From Glomus cerebriforme (lineage: Eukaryota; Glomeromycota; Glomeromycetes; Glomerales; Glomeraceae), in NCBI GenBank assembly GCA_003550305.1, contig QKYT01000004.1, forward strand, positions 369,859 to 403,340: 33,482 nt of DNA, given 5' to 3'. Of the stretch, positions 20,378-31,340 are shown piece by piece. Below the pieces are notes generated by a model. The model saw only the letters and a list, made by a program, of their open reading frames with translations, was not told the origin of the DNA and made no database searches. How positions within the stretch are numbered: the first letter of the stretch is position 1; the number at the start of each line of letters is the position of its first letter. The position numbers and the translations under genes are program-made.

Positions 20378-22980
20378 TTATTTTTTATTGTTCTTTTTTA
20401 TATTATTTATTGCTAATGTTCTAATTTTTTCTTCTGAGTAACTATTAATATCCCTATTTTTGTCCTTTTGTTTTTTCCCCATTTTGTGCTTCTCTTTTTT
20501 CTTTTCTGACTTATTATTTATATATCGATCTATTTTGTTAATAACTTCGCTTCTATAATTCCATATTTCTCTTTTAGCATCTATTGCAATTCGTTTGATA
20601 AAATTATCCATTTCCTTTTTGATTATATTATTATGTTCAATTTCCGTAAGTCTTCTATTAAAAATCCCTTTTATACATTCGTGAATTATTAATTGATTAG
20701 TTTGAATAGTGGATTTTTCTAATAAAATCGCTATTATTCTGTCAGTCCATCTTTCTTTATTAACTATAATATTATGTTGCTCCAACTTTTCAATAATGAT
20801 GTTAATATTTTTTATTACTATATCGTATAACGTTATCTTATTCATCTCGCATTCCCATATATGATGCCAAGATTCATCTTCCATTTGACATCNTATACAT
20901 TTTTTGTCAGTNTTTTCTTTATTTCTTTGATTTAATATTTCCATCGTCGGAAGTTCTTGTAGAAAATTTTTAACTCTATAACTTCTCTTTTTCATGTTTG
21001 GATTTGATGTTTCTAAATAAGTCTCTTCATTTTTTAACATTATAAAATTGAAAGTTTTTCACCAATCAATTTCATTTTTGTTAATATTAAATCGTANGTC
21101 TTGATTTCTATTAAGCGCTATCCATTCTGCTTTATTTTTCAATTGATTAATCAATTTCATCGTGTGTCTAATATTAGTGTCTATTAGAATNCTTTTCCAA
21201 TATGCAAAAAACCTATCTTGAGAAATTTTTGAACTCCATTTTTCTACTTTTATTACTCCCAACACCTCCTCNTTNGAATTAATTNTTTTATTATAACTTC
21301 TTCTTTTGTTTGTTGTATNTAATTCTTCAACTTGCATTTCTATATCCTGTTCATCTATTATATCTATTATTTTATTTATGTAAATATGATTCGTAATATT
21401 CCATATTTTTCTATCATTATATAATACTACTTTTCTCATTATATTATTTATCACATTTTTTCGTATCTAATTTAAGTTCACATTTTCCCTTTTTCTCTAT
21501 CATCATTAGAACTATTATTATCCCTATTAAACCTTTTTTCATATTATCAATGCTATTTATTTTAATCCTTATTATATCTTCCATCGTAGTGTTATTATCT
21601 TTTATCGTTATTATAATTAAATCTTTTTCTATTTCTAATATTATTACTTTCTTGTCGTTATTATAATAATTTTGTATATATATATTTTTCATTTTATCTT
21701 TTAATTGTATTAATTCTTCGCTCTCCATTAAATTATCTATACTTATTAGTCTCTCATTTACTTCTGTTAACTCCTTAATTTCTTCTTCTTCAAATTTTTC
21801 ATCCATTTCTAATCATTTATCTTTTATAATTTCTGATTCATTTCTTCTTCTATTTATTATTATTCCTAAATCCTCGTACGCTCCTATGAGTTTTCTATCA
21901 TCATTATTATGCGTCATTATTAATTCAATTNTTTTCATCCACTTCGGTATCGGTCCTTTTTTCGATCTATTGTTTTCTTCACATATTACTTTCCAACTTT
22001 TTAATTTGTTATCTAACGTAATTAACTGATCAATATATTTTATGTTTGATTTTTTTAAACTTTCTTTACTTTCTGATGTTAATTCTTCCCCTATTATAAT
22101 ATTTATTTCGAATTTTCCTTTATATTCTTTGTGTTTACTAATATTACTATGCGAACATATTCTTATCCCAGTATCATTTAATAATTTTAATACCTCTATT
22201 AAATTATCATTTTTCTTCCCTTTAATTCTACTTACATTTTCACATACACATCCCGTTATCCAATTTTCCTTTTTGATTTCATCTAATCTAATACGCGTCG
22301 TTATTCCTACTTCTTTATAACTATTCATTATATATAACAAGTTTTTAACATTATGTTCAATTTGTAACTGATAAATGTCTTTTACTCCATAAGTATCATC
22401 NTCTAAAAGTATACAGTTCGGAGTTGATTGTNCCAGTTTCGCTTTATTTTTAATTANTTTTTTTATCNGTGCCATCAATTTATTANTTTCTNCTACACTT
22501 ATCGTTACTACTTGCAACTGATATTCCAACGCCGGAATTATTACCCTGTTCCAAATATATATACACTGTTTATCAGTTAACTTCTTGTTTTTCATTTGGC
22601 TCACTCCATTATATATTAACTTTTTCATTTGATTTATTGTTACTCTTCGATCCAAATCTTCTCGTATATATATTCCTAAATATCTAATTCCTTTTTTGTC
22701 TGTTGACTTCTTAATAATTTGATTGTTAACTTCAATATCCATTTCGTTAGAATTCATGTTCAATAATTCGAATTTGTTTGGATTTGCTTTGATGTCACTT
22801 AATTTAAAGTAACTATCACAAATCTCATATAAATATTTCAAATTATTTTTGTTGTTAGATACTAAATTTGTATCGTCCATGAAAGCGAAATGGTTCGTTG
22901 TAAACAAATTATCATAGCCTAACATTTCATTATATATTATCATTGCCTTATTTTTATTAGCTACTTATTGTGCAGATATA
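20378..22980 (-). mobile_element. 5'-truncated LINE (non-LTR retrotransposon) reverse transcriptase
   Basis: Minus-strand coding pieces run 22943-21813, 21806-21444, 21454-21059 and 21040-20378. They are parts of one polymerase ORF interrupted by an in-frame stop (21813-21815), a frameshift (about 21444-21454) and a second stop (21059-21061). The first piece carries the RT catalytic motif FMDDT (22869-22883), followed by the KANPNKFELL and RYLGIYI thumb-type motifs seen in LINE polymerases. The last piece has a CX2CX8HX3C zinc-binding motif (about 20849-20899). The RT fingers, the endonuclease and ORF1 are absent upstream, as expected of 5' truncation during target-primed reverse transcription. 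Fifteen isolated N calls (20893-22492) occur only here, suggesting collapsed or polymorphic copies. CpGs are still frequent, so it is younger than the remnants at 6-15 kb. Confidence 0.8.
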
Positions 22981-23759
22981 CTAATCTTTTTTTTGTGAAA
23001 ATTTCTCTAACCTTTTTCACAATTTTGTGTAACTTCCTTCCTATTTTAATCTGTACGACCTTCTTGTAATTAGACATCAAAACGTTTTTCGCTAAGATTG
23101 TAAAATTAGATCTGTTTTGCTTATACATTTTGAAAGTTCTGTATCATGTGCTCTTTTTTTTCACTCCCCAATTCATTAAATAATTCTAAAATGTCTAAAA
23201 TGTGTGCGACGACTATTTTATAGTGCGATATTAAGGAATTCGTGGAATGAATATTGCATAAATATTAATTTTCGACAGATAATGAGTTAAATAAAATTTG
23301 ATATTTCAATACTATGAATAATTTAATCAAAAGGGGTTAAACTACAATATTTCAAACTACCTAATAAATTTGGTCATTACTAACCATAATTCTAACTTCA
23401 CCTTAATTTTTTCGGGTAAATTATATTAGGAAGGATTATATTTTTAGAGGGATTTATAATTTTATATTATAATTGAACAGATTAGTTTGTTGATTATTTG
23501 ATCTTATCATTATATCATATACGAAAAGTATTACACAATCGTAGACTTTTTGTTTTTAGTAATTCTATTCGACTTGATAGCAACTTGTGGTAATTTTAGA
23601 ATAAAATATCGTTATAGATTATAAAGTAATAATTAATAAATATAAAAATATCATAAAAGAATATAAAATATTGTCTGCTTTATTTTTATTTTCATCAAAT
23701 ATCGAATAATCAATTAATTAATTTAATAATACTGTAAACAAGATAAAATATTTTCTTAC
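22981..23759. other. Intergenic, no gene recognised
   Basis: AT-rich DNA between the truncated end of the LINE and the kinase debris. No coding exon, strong repeat or RNA gene was recognised. Confidence 0.5.
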
Positions 23760-24156
23760 CCAATTTACTTAAATCAGGAATAATACAACCAAAACATTCA
23801 GAGATATAAACATTAACTTCTTTCATGATTAAAAAATAATTAAAAATAAAAAAAAAATCAAAATAATTTACCTGCTGTATTTCTTGAAGATATAAATCCT
23901 TCCTAATTGAACAATTTACAGGTTCAGGTAAATTTGATAAATTGATTGAGTGTGTTTTGTTTTTGTTGTTAATTTTGTAATTGGAGTAAAATTATATGTT
24001 AATTCTTGTAATTTTTTACGCTTTTTATCTTGATTCATAATTGACAATTTTTTGGGATGCATTTAAAAACTCTGGTGTTTCATCTCTTATTTTTGGACGT
24101 TTACCATGACAAATATCCAATGCAAGATAATACTTGTATATAGTTTCTCCAAACAT
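23760..24156 (-). pseudogene. Protein-kinase gene fragment, C-terminal lobe
   Basis: From 24156 down, the minus strand reads 43 codons containing YYLALDICHGKRPKIRDETP. This is the helix G region of the fungal tyrosine-kinase-like family, where LAL-IC-G-RP is a common signature. After a stop at 24025-24027 and a frame change, a segment with INLSNLPEPVN and KDLYLQEIQQ runs to a possible GTAAAT donor near 23873. A further short piece, 23826-23760, reads MKEVNVYISECFGCIIPDLS and ends at a GTAAGA donor; whether it belonged to the same gene is unclear. The ATP-binding and catalytic parts are missing. Confidence 0.45.
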
Positions 24157-24599
24157 CTCAACTCATCGACTAGTAATAGATATTGATCGCGGTTCCTTTT
24201 TATCCAATAGTATCCCAGTAATCTGAATAGCCAAAGTTTGTATTCTTAATTTTTTGACAAGTAAAAATAGGAATAAGTATAAGGTAACGAACTAACTTGG
24301 ATATCTTAGATCTCACTTGATTAATAGAAATATTTATTTTTTGAAATTTTTGATGTTATTTAAAGCCGATATGCTCTAAATTAGTAAATTACAACGATTC
24401 ACAAAATAAAATTTTTAATTATTATATTAATTATTTTAATAAATAAATAAAAATAATTAGTTATTTATTTGATTATTTTAAAATAAAAATTTTCAGTTTA
24501 ATTTAAAATATCTCTAATCTATTCTATCTTAACAAATCTAACAAATTTAAACTAATTTTACTAATTGTTATCTAAATATTGTTTATTGTTTTATCCGAT

Positions 24600-25330
24600 T
24601 CTATTAGCAATCTCCAACATTATTTAATTTAATATTCTCCATTCATATATTTTTTTCCATTTTCTAATTTTTCTTCATTATCCTTTTTTATTTACATCTT
24701 TATTTCTTTCTATTTCTAACTTATTACACCTTTTTTTTCGTATGTTTCAATCAACATCTTAACTTCAAATTATTCTCACATTTTATTTCTTAGGTATACT
24801 GTTCCTTTTCCAGTTCTCTGGATATCTTTTTAAAACGAAATGGCATATGACCAAATTATCAGGATTCAATTATCGCATTCATTCATTATTTCCTCAATAA
24901 TTCTCACTTTTTTCTACACTTTAGTAATCTCCGATAGTCCTGGTACTTTCTTATTTCTATTAGTATAATTTTCTTCATTTATATATTTTTTCCTCAAATT
25001 GTTCTTTCCGTTTTTTTTTTCCTGTTTTAGCTTTCTTATCATTTTTTCTTATTGAAATCTTCATTTTCAATGATTTCTTTGGTCTTCATCAATTCTTTAT
25101 TTCCCATTTATCTAATTTTAATTGTCGCCTTCTTGTTATTGTACTGATTGTAAACTTTGTGTTATCCTTAGATTCTTTTATCTTTACTGTTCAAAAGGCT
25201 ACTGTACTCTCTTTTTTTCCGTTTTATATATTTGTTTCCCCATTTTTTTTAATAAAATTGTTTCTTTCTTATCGGTTTGTTTTGTTAAATCAAATAATAT
25301 CTTGATTATCTTCTTTTTAGGAAAAGCAGG
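24600..25330 (-). mobile_element. Decayed T-rich repeat, LINE-like composition
   Basis: The plus strand is heavily T-rich with scattered C, so the minus strand reads Lys/Glu/Ile-rich coding-like patches broken by stops (for example NLRITQSLQSV near 25140 and NPDNLVICHFVLKRYPENW near 24840). The composition matches that of the neighbouring LINE at 20.4-22.9 kb. This may be another part (ORF1 or endonuclease) of a similar element. The assignment is tentative. Confidence 0.35.
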
Positions 25331-25451
25331 TTCAGGTTACAACTATTCTCAACTAGTAATAGACATTTTGCTAACAGATGGTATCTTTAGAGTTACTTGA
25401 TTTTTTGAAATTAAGTGAAATAATAAGTAAAGAGAGAATTCTAATCTAAAG

Positions 25452-25673
25452 CAACCAGCCAGTTAGGAGATACTCAACTATCTGACCAGCTTTCCTTGCC
25501 TGATATGAGGAAGATATCATATACAGTATAAGGAAGTTAAAAGGGAGTTTAAAGGGAGTTTAAAGGAAAAAAAACCAACCAGCCAGTTAGGAGATGCTCA
25601 ACTATCTGACCAGCTTTCCTTGCCTGATACGAGAAAGTTCTCATATACAGTATAAGGAAGATAAGGGGAAGTT
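25452..25673. repeat. Direct duplication of a ~98-bp unit (offset 124 bp)
   Basis: The unit at 25452-25550 recurs at 25576-25673. Both begin CAACCAGCCAGTTAGGAGAT and continue through CAACTATCTGACCAGCTTTC to CATATACAGTATAAGGAAG. On the minus strand, TGGTCAGATAGTTGAGCATC loosely resembles a Pol III A-box, so a tRNA-derived SINE is conceivable, but no B-box or tRNA fold was found. The copies differ mainly at the small hairpin following CCTTGCCTGATA. Confidence 0.7.
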
Positions 25674-26906
25674 TAGAATGAGTAGATGTAATAGTTTTTA
25701 AAAAAATTATAGAGAGAAAAAGGATTATAGTGAGGAAATAAAATTGTGATAATAATATAATTAAAGATACCATATGAAATTAATACTAAAAAAAAGTTGG
25801 TATTTATATATTTAAAAATATTAAGAATATAAAAATGAATCAAAATTAATAATAATACAATAATAAATTAAGTATAATGAGTCGCATCATGCAAATTCTA
25901 TATTGGGAAATTATGAATGATTTATTACGTGATTTTTTTATTTGTTCACATGCACCACATGCCATAACTTTACTCATATATTGTACATACATATATATTC
26001 AGTATATCTTCATCATATTAACTGTCATAAGTCATAACTATTAAAAAATTAATCCTTTCGGAGTCTGGCAATTTAAATTTTATCGAAGAAAATTTCAGTA
26101 AGTCTAAAATCAAATAATAGATAATCATAATATGATACTTGAAAACATTCTTTACATTTTCCATATTTCATACGATTTTTTTCTTCTTTGTCAATTTCTT
26201 TTTTCATTATGACAATATTTACAATAATAATAATGATTTTCAAATTTTAGATTGCAATTTTCACATAAAATAATAATTCTGAAATTTAATCATAATTTAT
26301 ATTTTTAATCGAAGTAATTATAAAAAATTTTATTATAATATATTGAAAAAAAAAATTTTTAAATTAGACTGTTTTTAAATCCGTTTGATTTTATAGTTCA
26401 AATAATGGAATATAATTTTGAGGCCTTAATTTTTTTTTACATTTAAAGAAAAAATTTTTCCGTTGTCACATTATGTTAAATGACATAATTAATATGAATC
26501 AAGAAAAAGATTTTTCAAACTTTCAAAAATTGAAAAATTAAAAAACTGAATTTTCCGATTTTCAATTTTGCACTTTTGGAAAGTAAAAAAATGGGATTAA
26601 GCAAAAATCTGTTGTTGAAAAGTCTTACACAATCTTTTATGCCAACTGAGATTGTAAGATTAATTTTTACAATACTTTAAATGATTAAGATAATCAATCA
26701 TCAATAAAACACACTCAAACTCCAATTAATTATTTCTGTTATATGCCCAGCCAGCTTTACTTTATTATGTAAAAAAAGTAATCTTAAAATATTAGTTCCT
26801 TCACAAAAATAGCATTTCATACTGATTAAAAAGGAGGCAGACATAATAGTTTGTATTCCTATTAGAAATATTTTGGACGCACCAAAAATCTATTGAATGT
26901 ATTATT
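25674..26906. other. Intergenic, no gene recognised
   Basis: AT-rich DNA without coding exons. An imperfect inverted repeat TCTTAC(A)CAATCT / AGATTGTAAGA lies at about 26623-26660, and a weaker one around 26525-26572. Both are low in complexity and may be repeat debris. Confidence 0.5.
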
Positions 26907-27059
26907 GTCCGGAGCGAAAGGACTATATATTTTTATGCGAGGTGATAAGTCATTGTGATCACGTGGCGATTTCCGTTTGTCCGATCACGTGCCTTAAATT
27001 TGATTGATTGATGATAAATAAATATTGATTACTAAAAAATAAAAATATGCGCTCCGGAC
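26907..27059. mobile_element. Small inverted-repeat element carrying two GATCACGTG sites
   Basis: GTCCGGAGCG (26907-26916) and CGCTCCGGAC (27050-27059) are perfect 10-bp inverted repeats bounding 153 bp. Inside, GATCACGTG occurs at 26957-26965 and 26983-26991 in direct orientation, each containing the CACGTG E-box recognised by fungal bHLH factors. No ORF or clear target-site duplication is present. It lies about 110 bp beyond the 3' end of the membrane-protein gene. It could be a MITE or a regulatory island. Confidence 0.55.
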
Positions 27060-27167
27060 TTAAAATGGTTTCCATTTCCTAGTCATAATAATAATAAAAA
27101 AGATATCATTATTTGAAGTCAAAAATAGAAACAGATAATAATAGATCGATCTATTAATAATAAATAA

Positions 27168-30100
27168 CTAAAAATCATCTATACATTTTTCACATACAAT
27201 AATATGTTTACATTTTGCATTTTCACCACATCCTTCACATTCTTCTAAAGTGTTATTATGTAACTTATTAAATACAACATCGTCACCCTTCATTTTCATA
27301 TAAATCTTTATAATAATATCATAAAAATGACCAAGAATAGTACTAGATAAAATAATTGAACCTGTTGTTAAAGATATTAATGGAATAATATCATATGTAA
27401 TAGTTTTGTTGTTATAAATTATCTAAGAAAATAAAGAAAAAGAAAATAAAATTAAAATTAAAATTTTGGAAGAATGTATGATAATCTTTAATTTACCTGA
27501 ATAATTAATTGTGGTAAATCCTCTAAAAATATATTTAAAATACCACCATAATAAATATATTTTTCTGCCTTTTTAGATAATGGAGCGTTAAATAATTCAA
27601 ATCCGGCCAAGTGTGAAGATAATAATTTTAATGCTGTAATATCACCTCCACATAATATTGTAATGATTGCGGCAGGTTGAGAATTCTCCTTGAACCAATT
27701 CAAATAATTCTTATTTTCCATACATTCTGTAATAAATATATGAAATACAAGTATTAAATTGGTAATAATAGGAATTACCAAAAATATAATACTATAAAGA
27801 AAATATAAAATAATTAATTAAAATTAAATAAAAAAAAATATCTATTTAATTTATTTACCTTGGAATACGAAGAAATTCTACATTTCCACTACTTTCAATG
27901 ACAAATAAAAAGTCGGATACCATATCAACACTAAGCAATGCAACTTTAAATATGATCAAGTTAGAGCCCTAAAAAATTATGATAATATCAAATATATATT
28001 TATGATATTAAAAAGTGCATCCATACTACTGTATATATACATAATACAGTATCATATCCAATTACCTCTTTGTATTTTTTTCTGGCGAAAAAAAATAGAA
28101 CGATTAAAATAATACCCGCACATGCAATACCGATTAAAATATATTTATATCTATCCAATAAATCATCTAAACAAAATAAATAAATTAATTAAAATAATTA
28201 AATCATTAAATCAATATATATATATATATTACAAATAACTTACTTTGCATCAAACATCCATAATTACTATCTAAATATTTTGTATAATTATTTGTTGAAA
28301 GAGGAGTTACTCCTGAATTTTTTATCATTATATCTAATGAATTTATTATTTGTTCAACATTTATATTATTAACCTTATTAACAGGTGGATTAATTGATAG
28401 TGGAAGTAATATTTGTCTTCTGTTAATATTTTTATCAAGTGCATAATTATCATTAAATTTAATTTGAGAAGAATCTTTTAAAGGAATATATTCCGCTAAT
28501 CCTTCAGCCAAATTTTTCAAGAATGATGATTTATCTTTATACCCCTCAAATAAATTAGTACCATCTTCTGTAAGTCTTAAAAGAACGGTAGCCTTTCCTA
28601 TTAAATAATAAATTTATAAGTTAAAACAACAAAATAAACTTGTTTAATTATTAATGAAAGAAAACTTACCAGCAAATTTGTATTCTTTAGATTCTATAAT
28701 ATGAATTGTACATTAGTTATTAGTACATATAAATATAATAATTAATAATTAAAAATTATTTTTTGAAGTACCTGTATTATATTGTATTGATAATCTATTA
28801 GAAAGAACACTACTATTAATACCAGTACTATGTTTAAAAAATTGGTCGTCGATTTCAAGAGAATATATTGCACCGGGAATATTGAAAGTACTTTCAATAA
28901 TAGTTAACGTAACTGTATTTTCACTTTTATCCAGAATAATATTCTGCTGAATTGAATTATTATCAAAAATTTGACGTAAAATTCTTTTCGAATTATCAAT
29001 TTGATAAATAGTTATATTATTTTTATACAAGGAAATTGGTCTATCAAAAGTTATATTAATTAATTTAGAATCAACGGGAATGGGAACATTGGTTGAAGGA
29101 TTAAAAACAACACTTGGCGGATTCCTTTCTAAATCAGTTGTATCATTCAACATTATTCTCTGTGTAATACTGTCAGCTAATGAAAGCAAATATAATTAGA
29201 TAAATATAAATAATATAAATTTTAATTTTAAATAAAGATATATATATACCTTTAATTACTAATGGTGTTAAATCAGTTGACCATAAGTCATACTCTCCTA
29301 ATATTAAAGTATTGTTTGGAAGAAGTTTGAAATAATAATTATCATTTTCAACAGAAACTTCAGTATCAATAGATACTTCATGAAGTGCATCTATAGGAAT
29401 AAAAACTTCTTGACAATAAACGTTAACTTTAATATAATGAAGTAGTTCATTCAGCCAAGCCTGATTTTCTTGTTCATTTTGTGGCTCTACATCCCTCCAA
29501 ACTGGTATATATGCTTGCTGTATTGAATTTGTTCCATTTAAAATAAATACAGTGAATTGCAGAACTTCTACATTTGTATATCCAATAACTAAAAATCCAC
29601 CTCTATGTGTTATTGGAGTCGTAATCATACTATGATATCCAACCGACAGATCCACCATATAGTCCCTAAAAGTTCTATCCATAGAAAGAAGAGTATAGTC
29701 AAATGTAACCCATAGGAAATAATTTCCCGTATCAATTAGACAATAGCATATGTGTGAATCAATTGGGTCAATTTGACAATTAATTCTTGAAGGGTCTGGA
29801 ATCCTGTTATAAACAATTATGTAGCTTGTATTATTTACAATATTAGGTCTTAAATAAGCATAAAATAATCTATCTGGTTGATCCCTTGAATAATAAATAA
29901 TCATATATTCTTTAAAAGCTGTATAAACAATATCAAAACCATAAGCATAAGGCTTAGTAGGATCATAAGCTGTATCAGAAAACATATAAGTCCCATTCCA
30001 TTGAGCAATAATGCCTTCCTCAATATTCGAAATATCTAAATACGCATATGTATATGATTGACGAATAAGTGTCCATCCGAATACCCAGAACAGATGATCA

Positions 30101-30582
30101 TCATTTATAAACGCTCTAAAATCCGTATATTTAAAGGTTCGTTCAAGTACGCCGAATGGTATTTGTTCATGTATAATATTACCATCCGATCTTAAAACCA
30201 TTCCATACATAAAAACATCAGCAAAGGGATCCTTAATTGTATTATATGTTTCTTCATGATACAAGATGAGCATATAATTTGATTTTAATGCCATTTTGTA
30301 GTCGATAACGTATTTAAGGTTTAATGGAAATTTAAGGTCAAGTGAAATGAGATTTCCATCACTGCGTGAAAAATATACTTTTATAGGAGATTGTGTTCCG
30401 TTAAGGAATACTAAAGTATTGTCTTCGAGCGCTAATAAATTGGATATCTTCTTAACCTCTTCATTATCTTCGGGATAAGAAATTCTATTAAACGGAATAG
30501 ACGAACATAATAAAATTAAATTGAATAACAAAAATGTAATAAGTAATAACTTTTGATAACATTTGTTCGTTTTTAAATTCAT
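27168..30582 (-). CDS. Signal-peptide multi-pass membrane protein with EDLPQ motif (8 exons)
   Basis: The exons are 30582-29250, 29176-28772, 28693-28670 (24 nt), 28597-28244, 28166-28066, 27968-27859, 27791-27497 and 27422-27168. All introns are 67-97 nt with GT-AG ends and phases that join exactly, giving 958 aa. Residues 1-29 are a signal peptide (LLLITFLLFNLILLC core). Up to ~705 is an ectodomain with many N-glycosylation sequons (NGT, NNT, NIT), probably beta-rich. The first membrane helix is YILIGIACAGIILIVLFFFA (~713-732), followed by a basic stop-transfer KKYK. About five more hydrophobic segments follow. One precedes IFLEDLPQLIIQ, similar to the E-x-x-PQ-x-x-x-Q element of XK-related membrane proteins; another holds SVDMVSDFLFVI. 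The cytosolic tail ends CEGCGENAKCKHIIVCEKC, a likely zinc-binding cluster. The function is unknown; XK-related or sensor roles are inferences. Confidence 0.8.
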
Positions 30583-31340
30583 ATTTTATAAAAATTTATA
30601 ATTGAACAAACTCATTCAATTTAAAATTGATTTTTGGAATGTTCGAAAGTAAGTTGATTGTTTCATAATTTGTATATTTATGGTTAGTTTCACAAATTTT
30701 TTTTTTAAATGAATAATCAAAATTGTTGAAAATTTATGACGATCACTGAAAAATTTTACGATCCGATCATGTGATTTGGCCTACACAATGTCACATGATC
30801 TATAGTTTGTAGGTTTTTTTTTAGATATTCAATAATTTTAACAGTTATCTCGTACATGACACGATAATGACGTAGTGTGCAAATTGCTAAATTTAGAGGT
30901 TTATTGTTATTTAAAATTGTCGAATTCCATTTTAAAATAAATGATACTCCGGTGTAATAAACATAATTTCTATTTTTGCATCTATTTTATAATTTTATTA
31001 ATTGATTTCATAACTAAATTCTTTAGATAGAGAGAAATTTCATTAGAAAAAACATATGACAACAATAGTAAACAAAAACAACCAATTTATTTTTGGAAAT
31101 CTCAATTATTATATATATCTATGTCAGACATTCTGTATTCCTTCTGAACCAAGATTTACGTTTCGATATTACTGGGTCGTGTTGTGTCGTCAAATGAAAT
31201 CACTAGAGGTATGGAGTTAAGCCACTAGCAGAAAAATTATTGGCAAATAAAAGGTCACGGGACGTAATTTCCTTTTCCCGAATATTTTCCCAGCACTTCC
31301 TCGTCTTTTGTGCTTGCTCAATAGTGATCAAATTTTCTTA
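30583..31340. other. Intergenic between divergent genes
   Basis: This is the shared upstream region of the minus-strand membrane-protein gene and the plus-strand pseudogene. It holds a perfect inverted repeat at 30765-30800 and otherwise AT-rich DNA. No coding exon is seen. Confidence 0.5.
30765..30800. promoter_or_regulatory. Inverted repeat GATCATGTGA / TCACATGATC in the promoter region
   Basis: GATCATGTGA at 30765-30774 is exactly mirrored by TCACATGATC at 30791-30800 with 16 bp between. It lies about 180 bp upstream of the start of the membrane-protein gene. The half-sites resemble the GATCACGTG sites at 26957 and 26983 (one C/T difference), so a related dimeric factor might bind. This is a prediction from sequence symmetry only. 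Confidence 0.45.

Noticed and set aside
22042..22687. Plus-strand open frames of 92 and 72 codons
   Set aside because: They are antisense shadows of the LINE reverse transcriptase, with Leu/Ser/Phe-rich composition caused by the A-rich coding strand.
25122..25400. 92-codon plus-strand open frame rich in Phe, Cys and Leu
   Set aside because: It is the complement of a Lys/Glu-rich decayed repeat; there is no signal peptide logic or family match.
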